DNA of 64,000 nucleotides from Paraburkholderia caffeinilytica. GTDB lineage: Bacteria > Pseudomonadota > Gammaproteobacteria > Burkholderiales > Burkholderiaceae. Every line of letters starts with the position of its first letter. Position 1 is the stretch's first letter. Under the pieces are notes generated by a model that was not told the DNA's origin, did no database searches, and saw nothing but the letters and a program-made list of their open reading frames with translations. Positions 10,072-23,934 of the stretch are shown piece by piece. The stretch spans positions 620,001-684,000 of the forward strand of contig NZ_CP031467.1 in assembly GCF_003368325.1 (NCBI RefSeq), given 5' to 3'. The translations under genes were made by a program, and so were the position numbers.

Positions 10072-10965
10072 TCAGGCGCAGAAACCCTCGATTAGCGCGG
10101 CCACCTGCTCGGGCTGGTCGTGATGCACCATGTGACCCGCTTCGTCGATGATCTTCTCGCGCCAGTTCGGAAAAGCCTGGAAACGCGACTTGAATTCGTC
10201 GAGCGGAATCTCCCCGGCGATCTGTGCGAGCGTGGGCGAGTTGACGGCTTCGACGTGCAGCACTTTGGCGGTGACCTTGCGCCACACGGCCATCACTTCG
10301 TCGAGGCGGTACAGCGTCGGCCCACGCAGTTTGTGCGCCGGATCGGCAAGCAGCATGAAGCGGCCTTCCCCGTCCGGCCTGGACCAATGCTGCGCGAGAA
10401 ACTGCGCGCGCTCTGCAGGAAGGCGCGGATTGGTCTTGATCAGGCGCCCGGCGACGTCGTCCAGCGACGCGTAGCGCTTCAACTGTGGCGGGTCGCGCAA
10501 CTCGTCGAGCCAGTTGCGCAAACGCCTGGGCGCCTGCGCCGAGTGCGAAGGCGCCAGACCGAAGCCTTCCAGATCGACCACACGCCGCACCCGCTCCGGT
10601 CGCACGCCCGCATACAGGCAGGCGATGTTGGCGCCCATGCTGTGGCCGACCAGATTGACTTCTCCCGTCGGCGCATAGTGGTCGAGCAGCGCGTCGAGAT
10701 CGGCGACGTAGTCCTGCATCCAGTAGTTGCCGCCGCCGCGCTCGGCGACCGGCCAGTCCGACAGGCCAAAGCCGCGCATGTCGGGCGCAATCACCTGCCA
10801 GTCGCCGCCCAATGCGTCGACGACGAACTGGAACGACGCCGCTACGTCCATCCAGCCGTGCAGCATGAATAGCATCGGGGCATCCGGATTGCCCCAGCGC
10901 CGCACGTGCAGACGGATGCCGCGCACGGCGACGAATTCTGACCTGGATGTATTCATGAACGGCAT
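10072..10965 (-). CDS. alpha/beta hydrolase
   Basis: About 297 residues. The nucleophile elbow is [12 protein letters not shown], the oxyanion region [12 protein letters not shown], and the C-terminal catalytic His lies in [17 protein letters not shown]. This is the fold of epoxide hydrolase/haloperoxidase-like esterases; substrate is not predictable. Start is uncertain: TTG at 10971, ATG at 10965 or ATG at 10956 are all in frame with no strong ribosome-binding site. I use 10965. Confidence 0.85.
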   Translation of the reverse strand: MPFMNTSRSEFVAVRGIRLHVRRWGNPDAPMLFMLHGWMDVAASFQFVVDALGGDWQVIAPDMRGFGLSDWPVAERGGGNYWMQDYVADLDALLDHYAPTGEVNLVGHSMGANIACLYAGVRPERVRRVVDLEGFGLAPSHSAQAPRRLRNWLDELRDPPQLKRYASLDDVAGRLIKTNPRLPAERAQFLAQHWSRPDGEGRFMLLADPAHKLRGPTLYRLDEVMAVWRKVTAKVLHVEAVNSPTLAQIAGEIPLDEFKSRFQAFPNWREKIIDEAGHMVHHDQPEQVAALIEGFCA

Positions 10966-11041
10966 GCCCAAAAAAAGAATGGTCGTTCGATTATAACGAG
11001 ATGACCAGGCGATGCGTGAGGCCAGGCTATGGAAAAAGGCT

Positions 11042-11956
11042 TCAGTTGTCCGAGCCCCGCGTGGCCGGTTGTTCAGTATCGAGGCCGGCCAGAGCGATTA
11101 GCGCGGCCAGTTCGGCTTCGTCGAAACCGGCGTCGCGGCGCGCCTCGAAATTGAACGGACCGCGTAATTTCGGCGCGCGATACTGGTCGGCGAGCCGCGC
11201 GTAGGTGGCGTGCGGATCGAGGCCGGCCTCGTTGCACAGATGGCGGAACCAGCGGTTGCCGATCAGCACATGGCCGATTTCGTCGCGCAGGATCACGTCG
11301 AGAATCGCTGCGGACGCCTGGTCGCCCGCCTGCTGCAGGCGGGCGCGGATCGGCGGCGAGGCGTCGAGGCCGCGCGCTTCGAGGGTGCGCGGCACCAGCG
11401 CCATGCGCGCCAGCACATCGGCACGGGTGCGCTCGCACATGTCCCAGAGGCCGTCGTGTGCGGGAAAATCGCCGTAGGCGTGGCCGAATTCCGCAAGCCG
11501 CGCGACCAGCAGCGAGAAGTGATGCGCCTCTTCAGCGGCGACTTTGAGCCAGTCGGTGTAGAACGCGGCGGGCATGCCGGTAAAACGCCAGACGGCGTCG
11601 AGCGCGAGGTTGATGGCGTTGAATTCGATGTGCGCCAGCGCGTGCAGCAAGACGGCCCGCCCTTCAGCCGATTGCATGCTGCGGCGCTTCAGTTTGCGCG
11701 GATCGACCAGTTCGGGACGTGCGGGACGACCCGGCAGGCCAATCGGCTCAGCGAGTTCGAGGTCGGCGCGGCATGCGAGGTCGCCGTCGAGCGCGGCGGC
11801 GTATAAAGCGCGTGCCGCAGCCGCCTTGGCGGCCGGGTCGATTTCGCGCAATGCGGCCAGCGCAGCGGTGCGAGCGCAGTTCGCCACGCGATTCGGGCAA
11901 TGCTCGGGATTCGATACCGGCGAAGCGGGCGGAACGGACGAAGCGGCGGAAATCAT
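11042..11956 (-). CDS. DUF455 ferritin-like domain protein
   Basis: About 304 residues from ATG 11956 (MISAASSVPPASPVS). Pairs of metal-ligand motifs typical of ferritin-like di-iron helices are present: HALAHIEFNAINLALD, AEEAHHFSLL and ILRDEIGHVLIGN. DUF455 proteins are related to MiaE-type di-iron enzymes; the reaction of this branch is not established. The frame is open for another 270 bases upstream, but that stretch is low-complexity and overlaps the promoter region of the divergent gene, so I take the shorter form. Confidence 0.82.
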   Translation of the reverse strand: MISAASSVPPASPVSNPEHCPNRVANCARTAALAALREIDPAAKAAAARALYAAALDGDLACRADLELAEPIGLPGRPARPELVDPRKLKRRSMQSAEGRAVLLHALAHIEFNAINLALDAVWRFTGMPAAFYTDWLKVAAEEAHHFSLLVARLAEFGHAYGDFPAHDGLWDMCERTRADVLARMALVPRTLEARGLDASPPIRARLQQAGDQASAAILDVILRDEIGHVLIGNRWFRHLCNEAGLDPHATYARLADQYRAPKLRGPFNFEARRDAGFDEAELAALIALAGLDTEQPATRGSDN

Positions 11957-12286
11957 GGCAACCAGGTTGGCAAGGAGGACGGCAACAGGCAGGACGGGAG
12001 GCGCGGCGATTGCTAAGGCCGAGCGCCGGGCGGTGCCGCTGGGCTGTGCCGGACTGGGGCGGACTGAGCCTGGGCCAGCGCCGAGCGACCTAACCACACA
12101 ACCGTTTACAATACCCGATTCGACCATCTCGCGCGCCTGATGCGCGGCGCCGGTGGGATAACCCGGTTCATCGGGGCGTTTTCGGGTGCTTTTTTGGCGT
12201 TTCGCTTGATCTGCCCCATTTCGCAACCGGTTTCGCCGCCCTAGCCGGCCCGCACAGCGTGTATCGACCGATCAAGAGGAGACAGC
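11957..12286. other. 330-bp divergent intergenic region between DUF455 gene and gamma carbonic anhydrase
   Basis: No gene that I can support. It ends in AAGAGGAG just before the start at 12287. An open reading frame continues on the minus strand through most of it, but encodes Ala/Pro/Arg-rich low-complexity sequence. Confidence 0.45.
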
Positions 12287-12811
12287 GTGACCATTTACAA
12301 ACTTGGCGAAGCGGCCCCGACCATCCATGAAAGCGTGTTCGTCGCGGATTCGGCGAACATTGTCGGCAATGTGACGCTCGAGGAAAATTCGAGCGTGTGG
12401 TTCGGCGCGACGCTTCGCGGCGACAACGAGCCGATCACCCTCGGTGCGGGCAGCAACGTCCAGGAAAACGCCGTGCTGCACACCGATCCGGGCTTTCCGT
12501 TGAAAATCGAGCCGAATGTGACGATCGGCCATCAGGTCATGCTGCACGGCTGCACGATCAAGGAAGGTTCGCTGATCGGAATTCAGGCGGTGGTCTTGAA
12601 TGGTGCGGTGATCGGCCGCAACTGTCTGGTCGGAGCGGGCGCCATCGTCACTGAAGGCAAAGTGTTTCCCGACAATTCGCTGATTCTCGGCGCGCCCGCC
12701 AAGGTGGTGCGCGAACTGACCGAGACGGATATCGCCAATATGCAGCGCGGCACGGCAAGCTATGCCGAGCGCCGCGAATATTTCAAGGCGCAGCTCGTGC
12801 GTATCGGCTAA
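12287..12811 (+). CDS. gamma-type carbonic anhydrase family hexapeptide-repeat protein
   Basis: A 174-residue left-handed beta-helix protein with repeating hexapeptides (NIVGNV, SSVWFGATL, NVTIGHQVMLHGC, NCLVGAGAIV). Histidines in VLHTDPG and IGHQVMLHGC occupy the positions of the zinc ligands of gamma carbonic anhydrases such as Cam, and the length fits the YrdA/PaaY group. Activity as a carbonic anhydrase is likely but not proven for this branch. GTG start at 12287 after AAGAGGAG. hslO follows by 63 bp in the same direction. Confidence 0.9.
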   Translation: MTIYKLGEAAPTIHESVFVADSANIVGNVTLEENSSVWFGATLRGDNEPITLGAGSNVQENAVLHTDPGFPLKIEPNVTIGHQVMLHGCTIKEGSLIGIQAVVLNGAVIGRNCLVGAGAIVTEGKVFPDNSLILGAPAKVVRELTETDIANMQRGTASYAERREYFKAQLVRIG

Positions 12812-12874
12812 CCAGCCGGGCGCGCGGCGCGCACGGCGCGGCATCAGGCTGCGTCATTCGACCGAGGAAAAGTT

Positions 12875-13825
12875 GTGAGCGACCAGTTGCAAAAATTCAT
12901 GTTCAGCGCGGCGCCGGTGCGCGGCGAGATCGTTTCGCTGCGCAATACGTGGCAGGAAGTGCTGACGCGCCGGAACTATCCGGCGCCCGTGCGGACAATT
13001 CTCGGCGAAATGATGGCCGCGTGCGCGCTGCTTTCGGCGAACCTCAAGTTCGACGGCACGCTCGTCATGCAGATTTTCGGCGACGGACCGGCCAAGATGC
13101 TGGTGGTGCAGTGCAGCTCCGACCTGTCGATGCGCGCCACCGCCAAGCTCTCCGGTGAAACCGGCAATACGATCGACGACACCACCTCGATGATCGAACT
13201 GGTCAACGCGAGCGGCCATGGCCGTTGCGTGATCACGCTCGACCCGCGCGACAAGCAGCCCGGCCAGCAGCCGTATCAAAGTATCGTGCCGCTGTCGGGC
13301 GCGAACGGCCCGCTCAAGTCGATGTCCGAAGTGCTCGAGCACTACATGCATCATTCGGAGCAGCTCGACACGCGCCTGTGGCTCGCCGCGAACACCGAGC
13401 GCGCAGTCGGCATGCTGCTGCAGAAGTTGCCGGGCGACGGCGGCATCGTCCCGCATCCGGGCGAACTGGACGCGGACACGTGGGAGCGCGTCTGCACGCT
13501 CGGCAGCACGATGTCGCAAGACGAACTGCTGAAGGAAGAACCGGCAACCATCTTCCGCCGTCTGTTCTGGCAGGAGAATGTTCAGCATTTCGAACCGACC
13601 ACAACGCGCTTCGAATGCAGCTGTTCGCGAGAAAAGGTCGGCGGCATGCTGAAGATGCTGGGCCGCGAGGAAGTCGACGGCGTGATCGAAGAGCGCGGTC
13701 ACGTGGAGATTCATTGCGAATTCTGTAACCAGCGGTACGAGTTCGATCCGGTCGACGTGGCGCAACTTTTTGTCGCCAATGCGCTCTCACAAGGTGTGAC
13801 GCCGGCGGCCGAGCAGCGGCACTGA
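12875..13825 (+). CDS. hslO: Hsp33 redox-regulated chaperone
   Basis: Holdase chaperone switched on by oxidation and unfolding. The 316-residue protein keeps the redox switch: the first Cys pair in FECSCSREKV and the second in HCEFCNQRYEF, which bind zinc in the reduced form. Start is GTG at 12875 preceded by GAGGAAA. The C-terminal tail after the zinc module (ALSQGVTPAAEQRH) is slightly extended. It probably shares a transcript with the upstream carbonic anhydrase-like gene. Confidence 0.96.
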   Translation: MSDQLQKFMFSAAPVRGEIVSLRNTWQEVLTRRNYPAPVRTILGEMMAACALLSANLKFDGTLVMQIFGDGPAKMLVVQCSSDLSMRATAKLSGETGNTIDDTTSMIELVNASGHGRCVITLDPRDKQPGQQPYQSIVPLSGANGPLKSMSEVLEHYMHHSEQLDTRLWLAANTERAVGMLLQKLPGDGGIVPHPGELDADTWERVCTLGSTMSQDELLKEEPATIFRRLFWQENVQHFEPTTTRFECSCSREKVGGMLKMLGREEVDGVIEERGHVEIHCEFCNQRYEFDPVDVAQLFVANALSQGVTPAAEQRH

Positions 13826-13991
13826 AGCAGCCAGGCGGTTCCGTGCCGCCTCTGCTGCGGCAGCGGAACGACGCGCCGGCGGCGGCCTTTTCAGGGCTCG
13901 GGCGACGCGTTATCGTCGATCATTGCGTTGGATCGTGGCCGGTGCGCGCCGCGCATGTTTTGCTTAGGCATCCGACCGATGGAGATCAAAA

Positions 13992-14372
13992 GTGAACATC
14001 CCTACTTCATTGCAGCATTGCGTGCGCACGTTCACCGTGCTGACGGTCGTCGCCGGCGCCGCCGCGCTTACGGGCTGTGTGATGGACCCACCCGGGCCAT
14101 CGCCGATTTATAGCCGGCTACCGGCCGACCAGGCGGGCATGGCCAGCGCCGCACGGCCGCTCACGCCGGAAGAACGCGAGCGCTACGATGCAATCGACCG
14201 TCAGGTGCTCTCCGATCAGAACCAGGCCATTGCCGCCGAGAACGCCGCGCAAGCGTACTCGCGTTATTACTCGCCGCCTGTCAACGTGTACGGCAGTTAT
14301 TACGGCGGCGGTTGGGGACACGGCTGGGGTACGGGTGTCGGCGTAGGCTACTCGCCGTATTGGGGCTGGTGA
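13992..14372 (+). CDS. small predicted lipoprotein with Gly/Tyr-rich tail
   Basis: 126 residues from a GTG start (MNIPTSLQHCVRTF) with GGAG 8 bases upstream. There is a signal peptide ending in the lipobox ALTGC, a central charged segment (LTPEERERYDAIDRQ) and a C-terminus rich in Gly, Tyr and Trp (GSYYGGGWGHGWGTG). I do not recognise a named family. The lipobox predicts a lipid-anchored periplasmic or outer-membrane protein. It is convergent with ftsB. Confidence 0.72.
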   Translation: MNIPTSLQHCVRTFTVLTVVAGAAALTGCVMDPPGPSPIYSRLPADQAGMASAARPLTPEERERYDAIDRQVLSDQNQAIAAENAAQAYSRYYSPPVNVYGSYYGGGWGHGWGTGVGVGYSPYWGW

Positions 14373-14460
14373 GCCGAAGCAGGCACTCGCGTAGAGTAGG
14401 CGTCGATACGCCGAGCCGTCTGGGACTGATGTATCGCAAGCCCGACCAGCCTGAACACAC

Positions 14461-14892
14461 TCAGTGCGCGGCCTTCTTGTCTTTGACCGCCTTCCCGCCG
14501 TGCTTGCGATCCGGCTTCGCGCGCGATTCCGGATTCGGCACCACATGCAACGGCGCCGCCGACATCTCGCCGCGCGTGGACGTCGTGACCGAGGGCGTGT
14601 TCGCAGTCGGCAACGGCGCGTTCGGCGCGACGAACTGCACGAACACTTCGCTGTCTTTCACCATGCCCATTTCGTAACGCGCGCGCTCTTCCACTGCGGC
14701 GGTACCGTTCTGCAAATCCTGGACTTCGCCCTGGATACGCTCGTTGCGCAGCTTCGAATCAGTGTTCTTCTGCAGTTGCTGCGCCAGTTGCTGCTGCAAC
14801 TCATGCACGCGTAGCCAGCCGCCGTGCCCCCACCAGAGCGGGTACTGGATCAGCGCCAGCAGAACGATCAGGACAGCAGTGACAAGCCGCAT
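14461..14892 (-). CDS. ftsB: cell division protein FtsB
   Basis: Bitopic septum protein that forms a complex with FtsL and FtsQ. 143 residues: N-terminal membrane helix ([19 protein letters not shown]), then a leucine/glutamine coiled coil ([19 protein letters not shown]) and the [16 protein letters not shown] segment diagnostic of FtsB/DivIC. It is longer than the 103-residue E. coli protein because of a Lys/Ala/Pro-rich tail. Located just downstream of eno, as in most gamma- and beta-proteobacteria. Confidence 0.95.
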   Translation of the reverse strand: MRLVTAVLIVLLALIQYPLWWGHGGWLRVHELQQQLAQQLQKNTDSKLRNERIQGEVQDLQNGTAAVEERARYEMGMVKDSEVFVQFVAPNAPLPTANTPSVTTSTRGEMSAAPLHVVPNPESRAKPDRKHGGKAVKDKKAAH

Positions 14893-14913
14893 GAAGTAAG
14901 CACAATAAATACA

Positions 14914-14942
14914 CGCCGCCCTGCGCTATACGCAGGGCGGCG
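14914..14942 (-). terminator. strong GC hairpin between eno and ftsB
   Basis: Perfect 12-bp stem CGCCGCCCTGCG / CGCAGGGCGGCG around a 5-base loop, 58 bp past the eno stop. No clean U-run follows on the minus strand, so it may protect the eno 3' end or only partly terminate transcription into ftsB. Confidence 0.6.
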
Positions 14943-15000
14943 GGGTCAATCAGAAACGAAAGATAACCGGTTCATCGGTCAGCGCTAGCGAACAATCCAT

Positions 15001-16356
<1,356 letters not shown>

Positions 16357-16422
16357 CTACGCGCCCCGATGCTTTCGACGACCATTGTGCAGCCCGATCG
16401 TGACACGCCGCGAACGCCTGAA

Positions 16423-19022
<2,600 letters not shown>

Positions 19023-19114
19023 CTACGGCCACGACAATCGCCTGCGCCGATCATGCACCGTTTCGCCTCGCCAGCGCACGCCCCCTCGATGCCACGCCCG
19101 ACCCGGACGGAGAG

Positions 19115-19918
19115 TCAGACGCGCCGCTCCAGTTCGCGCAGCATCCGCTGTACCGCGCGCGCGGTTTCGAGCGGTTTTTCCATCGGATACAGATGGCTGC
19201 CTTCGATCCATTCCACATGACCGCCGGTCGCGCGGCGGGTCGCGTCCAAACCCGCCTGGCGCACCTCCCTTGAACGCGTGCCGGCAATGAATCCCACCGG
19301 CACCGGGGCGCCGTGCGCCAGGCGTGGGCCAAGCGTATGCGGCAAGGTCTTATAGATCTGATACTCGGTGCGACGGTCGAACGCGAGCGAACGGCCGCCG
19401 TCGAGCGAGCTCTGCGGGATGCCGAAGTCGATGTAGTCGGACAACATCCGCTCGTCCCAGCGCGCGAACGCCGGCTTCGAATGAAAGTGGCGCCACGCCT
19501 CGTCGCGGCTCGCCCACTGCGTGCGGCGCGTGCGGGTGGCGGCCGCGGGCGACAGGCGCTCGTCGAGCCCGGTCCATTGCGACACGCGCAGCATGCTGCT
19601 GCGCCAACCGGCGATCACCGGCGAGTCGAGCATCACCACGCCCCTCACCCACTGCGGTTTTTTCAGCGCGGCCATCAGCGACAGATAGCCGCCGAGCGAA
19701 TGGCCGACCAGCCACACCGGTTGCTCGTACGAGCGGCCGACGTCGTCGAGCAGTTGGTCGACCAGATGCGGCCAGTCCTGCGTGACCGGATAGCGCGCGT
19801 CGTGACCGATACGCTCGATCGAGCGCAGCTCATAGTCGTCGGCGAGTTCGGCGAAGATCGTCCGGTAGGTCGACGCCGGAAAACCGTTCGCGTGCGAGAA
19901 GTGGATGACGTTTTTCAA
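19115..19918 (-). CDS. alpha/beta hydrolase
   Basis: 267 residues starting MKNVIHFSHANGFPAST. Nucleophile elbow WLVGHSLGGYLSLM; terminal catalytic His in WIEGSHLYPMEKP. The SHANGFPA oxyanion-region motif marks a subgroup of serine hydrolases found across proteobacteria with no defined substrate. It stands between pyrG and comEC on the same strand, without tight spacing to either. Confidence 0.87.
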   Translation of the reverse strand: MKNVIHFSHANGFPASTYRTIFAELADDYELRSIERIGHDARYPVTQDWPHLVDQLLDDVGRSYEQPVWLVGHSLGGYLSLMAALKKPQWVRGVVMLDSPVIAGWRSSMLRVSQWTGLDERLSPAAATRTRRTQWASRDEAWRHFHSKPAFARWDERMLSDYIDFGIPQSSLDGGRSLAFDRRTEYQIYKTLPHTLGPRLAHGAPVPVGFIAGTRSREVRQAGLDATRRATGGHVEWIEGSHLYPMEKPLETARAVQRMLRELERRV

Positions 19919-20025
19919 CTGCGACTATCTCCATTCTGTTTTAGCGCGCCGGATCGGGTCCTGAGTTTTCACCCAGGCCCCAGTCCCGGCGGCACGTTTG
20001 TTCTATCAGTGCGGCCGACAATCCA

Positions 20026-22977
20026 TCAGCGATCCATCCAGTAGCGGTGCTGCGTGTCGCGATAGCGCTCGAGCGTCAGTGCGGCGCCGTCCAGGGCCGC
20101 GCTCGTTCCGGCGGCGCTGACGCCCGGGCTTCCGTCCGGCCCGGCATTCCGATCGAGGCCTGAGCCGGCGTCTGCGCTGAATGCCGGGCTGACGTCGACC
20201 CGCACCGCGCCGTCCGCATCGCTGCGGGCAAGCTCGATGTGCCGTGCCTCGTAACGCTCGAACACACCCGCGTTCGGATGATGAAACCGGTTGCGATAGC
20301 CTACCTGAAATAGCGCGACGAGCGGGTCGATAGAGTCGAGGAACGGCTCAGTCGACGAGGTCTTGCTCCCGTGATGCGGCACGACCAGCACCTGGGCGCG
20401 CAACGCGTCGCGATCGCGCGCGAGCAGGACGCGTTCGACCGGCGCTTCGATGTCGGCCGCCAGCAAGGCCGTCATGCGCATGGACGCCGTTTGAGCCGCT
20501 GTTTGAGCCGCTGTTTGAGCCTTTGCTGCCGGCATGCTCCGCGCGGGCCAGCCGCCTTCTGAAAGCGTCATGCTCGCCGCTGCCGACGCATTCGCCACGC
20601 CCGGCGTCCCCACCGCGACTGGCAACGTACTCACCCTCAACACACAGCAATGCGCATTCGGCTTGCCTTGCAGCGGCCCGGCATCCGGCCAGAGCATCGC
20701 GAACTCGACACCGTCCCATTGCCAGCGCTGCCCCGCCGCGCAGGGCAGCGTATCCGCCCCGCGTTGCCTTGCGTTCGACCACAGCGGATTGGCGGGCGCC
20801 AATGCCGCCACCATCTGACGCACCGCGATCGCGTCCAGTACAGCCGGCGCGCCGCCGGAGTGGTCGGAGTCGGCGTGGCTGACGATCAGCGTATCGAGCG
20901 CCGTGACGCCGTGCGACTGCAAAAACGGCACGACAACCCGCTCGCCCGCATGGGTCGATTCAGGCCCCGGTCCGGCGTCGAACAGCAGCGCGTGGTGCGC
21001 GGTTTCGACCAGCACCGAGGTGCCTTGACCGATATCCAGCGCCGTCAGACGGAAGCTGCCATGCGGCGGCCCGGACGGCGCCGGCATCAGCAGCGGCAGC
21101 CAGGTCAGCGGCGCGGCCCAGCGCAGCGGCCAGCCACGCGGCGCCAGGCACCAGACCACCCCGACCGCGGCCGCGGCGAGCGTCCACGCGTCCGGCTGCG
21201 GCAATCGCCAGAGTGTCCATGCCGGGCCGGACAGCATCTGCAGGCCCGCGGCGAGCAGGTCGAGCAAGCTGTGCGCGGCGCGAAAAGCGTAGGCATCGAA
21301 TGGTGCGGGCAACGCGACGCCCGCCAATACCGCCGGTGTCACCAGCAGGCTCACCCACGGAATCGCAAAGGCATTCGCGAGCGGGCCGATCAGTGGAATT
21401 TGCGCGAACCAGTAGACGGTGAGCGGTGCGAGCGCGACGGTCACCGCGAACTGCACATGTGCGGCGCTGCGCAGACGCTCACCGAAGGTGCGAACGCGAC
21501 GGCGCAAGCCGGACCACAGGCGCGAAAGCCTTGTCGGCGTCACGCCACCCTCTCCCTCTTCATCGCGACGCTGCTCATGCTCCTGCACACGAGGCCGTCC
21601 CGACATCGCGAACAGAATCGCGGCCACCGCGCAGAACGACAGCCAGAACCCCGCCGACACGACCGCCCACGGATCGATCAGGAGCACCAGCCCCAACGCC
21701 CACGCGAGCACCACCGATCGCGCGACGTTGCGCCCGCCAATAAACGCGAGCGCCACCACGCCCGCCATCCACAACGCGCGCTGCGCCGGCACATTGAATC
21801 CGGCCAATGCGGCATGCAGCCCGGCGAACAAGGCGCCACCCGTCACCGCGACGACCTGTGCGGGCAGCAGCAACGGCCAGTTGCGGCCAATGAAACCCGA
21901 GCGCCGCCACATCGCGCCGGCGAGCCACGCCGCGAGACCCGCGACAAAACCAATATGCAAGCCCGAAATCGCCACCAGATGACTGGTGCCCGTGCCGCGC
22001 ATCAACAGCCAGTCGGCCGCGCTGACTTCGTCCTGCGCGCCGATGGCGAGCGCCACCACGATCCCACGATGTGGCGCGTCGGCGAGCACCGTGTCGATGC
22101 GCGCACGCAGCGCGGCGCGCCAGCGATCGACCGTCACGCCCACGCCACGCGCTTGACCGGGCAACGGCATGGCGTGAGCCGGTGCGCTCACATAGCCGGT
22201 GGCGCGGACATTGCGCGCCAGCAAGCTTGCTTCGGCATCGCGCACGCCGAAGTTCGCATTGCCGTGCGGGCGCTTGAGCCGCACGGTCAGGCGCCAGCGT
22301 GCACCCGGTTCGAGCAGCGGCGGCGGCGCATCTTCTGCGATCCACGAGAGTTGAATCACGCGTGGAAACGCGGCGATCGGCGCATCCGCCGACTCGACTT
22401 CGAAGAGGAAGCGCGCGCCTTTGTCGTCGCGTGACGGCAGACCCTTGATACTGCCGGCAATGTCGATGTCGCGCCCTTCCCAGGCACTCGGCAAACTCAC
22501 TGCGAGCCGCGTTTCCGCACGCCAGGCGGCGTAGCCAAAGCCCACGCATAAGGCCGCGATCCACAGCGCGCCCCAACCGACACACGAACGCAAGCGCGCT
22601 CTGAACCAGGCGCGTCTCACGCGCGAATTCGCAACTGCCGCACGCGGGTCCGCGATCACCGAAGCAGCGCAGTGCGATCCACCCGAAAGACCACTGCGCA
22701 CGTCGCTCGAGGAGTCGCAGCACACCTCGCCCGTCGAGTTGCCGCACGCTTCCTCCAAAGAACCGCCGTGCCCTTCGCTAGAAAAGCCGTTGCACACTTC
22801 ACCCGCAGAGCCGCCCCTCCATTCGCCAGAAGCGCCCCTGCGCAACCCACACGCCGCCACAAGAATCGCCATACACCCCAGCAGCACGAGCGCACACCAT
22901 CCACCCCAATCCGGCAACGCCGCCTGCCGCTGCAGCCCAATCACACCCAACGCAAACCCGCACCACCATGCCCGCAT
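20026..22977 (-). CDS. comEC: DNA internalisation competence protein ComEC/Rec2
   Basis: Polytopic inner-membrane channel for single-stranded DNA uptake in natural transformation. About 983 residues from ATG 22977. It shows the N-terminal OB-like DUF4131 region, the competence membrane domain (GTGTSHLVAISGLHIGFVAG) and a C-terminal metallo-beta-lactamase domain (LDIGQGTSVLVE, LIVSHADSDHSGG, VPHHGSKTSS). Between the first membrane helices there is an unusual 65-residue low-complexity insert rich in Gly, Ser, Glu and Cys. A short Ala-Ala-Gln-Thr repeat lies in the MBL domain near 20490-20520. tatD follows upstream on the same strand. Confidence 0.94.
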   Translation of the reverse strand: MRAWWCGFALGVIGLQRQAALPDWGGWCALVLLGCMAILVAACGLRRGASGEWRGGSAGEVCNGFSSEGHGGSLEEACGNSTGEVCCDSSSDVRSGLSGGSHCAASVIADPRAAVANSRVRRAWFRARLRSCVGWGALWIAALCVGFGYAAWRAETRLAVSLPSAWEGRDIDIAGSIKGLPSRDDKGARFLFEVESADAPIAAFPRVIQLSWIAEDAPPPLLEPGARWRLTVRLKRPHGNANFGVRDAEASLLARNVRATGYVSAPAHAMPLPGQARGVGVTVDRWRAALRARIDTVLADAPHRGIVVALAIGAQDEVSAADWLLMRGTGTSHLVAISGLHIGFVAGLAAWLAGAMWRRSGFIGRNWPLLLPAQVVAVTGGALFAGLHAALAGFNVPAQRALWMAGVVALAFIGGRNVARSVVLAWALGLVLLIDPWAVVSAGFWLSFCAVAAILFAMSGRPRVQEHEQRRDEEGEGGVTPTRLSRLWSGLRRRVRTFGERLRSAAHVQFAVTVALAPLTVYWFAQIPLIGPLANAFAIPWVSLLVTPAVLAGVALPAPFDAYAFRAAHSLLDLLAAGLQMLSGPAWTLWRLPQPDAWTLAAAAVGVVWCLAPRGWPLRWAAPLTWLPLLMPAPSGPPHGSFRLTALDIGQGTSVLVETAHHALLFDAGPGPESTHAGERVVVPFLQSHGVTALDTLIVSHADSDHSGGAPAVLDAIAVRQMVAALAPANPLWSNARQRGADTLPCAAGQRWQWDGVEFAMLWPDAGPLQGKPNAHCCVLRVSTLPVAVGTPGVANASAAASMTLSEGGWPARSMPAAKAQTAAQTAAQTASMRMTALLAADIEAPVERVLLARDRDALRAQVLVVPHHGSKTSSTEPFLDSIDPLVALFQVGYRNRFHHPNAGVFERYEARHIELARSDADGAVRVDVSPAFSADAGSGLDRNAGPDGSPGVSAAGTSAALDGAALTLERYRDTQHRYWMDR
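20490..20522 (-). repeat. 12-bp coding tandem repeat in comEC
   Basis: GTTTGAGCCGCT repeated nearly three times, encoding repeated Ala-Ala-Gln-Thr on the minus strand. The period is a multiple of three, so copy-number change keeps the frame. It sits in a variable loop of the MBL domain. Confidence 0.8.
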
Positions 22978-23098
22978 CCGCCCTCCGCGCCTTCCGCCCA
23001 GCCGCCGCCGGACGGCGCAATGCACAGCGAGCAGACGTCGGCAAGCCCGCCGGGCATGTGTTCCGCCCGGCGCGAACCACTCAAACCAGCGCGTTCAA

Positions 23099-23887
23099 TT
23101 ATGCAGAGGAAAGGGCGAGCCGCGGCAGCGCGGCGAGCGCGTTAGCCGTTGTGCCTAGGGCGGCTTCGTCGGCGGTCATGCCGCGCAGTTGCGCGAGCAC
23201 CGCACCGATTGCCGGAATCTGCTCCGGCGCGTTGCGCTGCTTGTAGATCCACGAAGGAGCGATGTCCGGCGCGTCGGTCTCGACGACCAGTGCATCGAAC
23301 GGCAATTGCCCGGCAAGCCGGCGAATTTGCCGCGCCCGCTCGAAGGTCAGATTGCCGCCGAAACCGAGATGCAAGCCCTGGTCGATATACGCCTGAGCCT
23401 GCTGGAAACTACCGTTGAACGCGTGTGCGATGCCGCGATGGATCTGATGCCGCCGCAGCCCTTTGATCACCTGGTCCTGCGATTTGCGCACGTGGCAAAT
23501 CACCGGCAGATCGAATTCGCGCGCCAGTTGAAGTTGGCCGTTGTAGAAGAACTGCTGGCGCGCATCGTCGAGACCCTCGACGAAATAATCGAGGCCGATT
23601 TCGCCAATGCCGACGAACAGCGGATCGTCGAGACTCGCCTCGATTTCCATGCGCATCAGGTCGAGGTCGCGCTCCTCTGCACCCGGCGTCAAGAGCGGGT
23701 GGATGCCGAGCGCATACGCGCCGCCGTCGATGCGGTGCGCGAGTTCCCGCACCACCGTGAAATTCTCGCGGCCGATCGCGGGAATCACGATACGCCCCAC
23801 GCCGGCTTGACGCGCCGCGCTGGCAATTGCATCGCGATCGGCGTTGAATTCGGACGCGTCGAGATGGCAGTGCGTATCGATCCACAT
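23099..23887 (-). CDS. tatD: TatD family metal-dependent DNase
   Basis: 262 residues starting at ATG 23887: MWIDTHCHLDASEF, the amidohydrolase-like metal motif of TatD/YcfH enzymes. Further ligands lie in FVGIGEIGLDYF, LPVICHVRKSQDQ, HAFNGSFQQA and VVETDAPDIAPSW. A longer frame upstream is antisense-like sequence and rejected. TatD enzymes are 3'-5' exonucleases tied to DNA repair. The gene lies between lolD and comEC. Confidence 0.94.
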   Translation of the reverse strand: MWIDTHCHLDASEFNADRDAIASAARQAGVGRIVIPAIGRENFTVVRELAHRIDGGAYALGIHPLLTPGAEERDLDLMRMEIEASLDDPLFVGIGEIGLDYFVEGLDDARQQFFYNGQLQLAREFDLPVICHVRKSQDQVIKGLRRHQIHRGIAHAFNGSFQQAQAYIDQGLHLGFGGNLTFERARQIRRLAGQLPFDALVVETDAPDIAPSWIYKQRNAPEQIPAIGAVLAQLRGMTADEAALGTTANALAALPRLALSSA

Positions 23888-23934
23888 GGCGCGCCTCGTT
23901 AGCTGCGGAGCATCGCTCACGTTCCGCGCGGCGA

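Noticed and set aside
13831..13851. AGGCGG/CCGCCT hairpin after hslO as terminator
   Set aside because: Short stem with no T-run; too weak to call.
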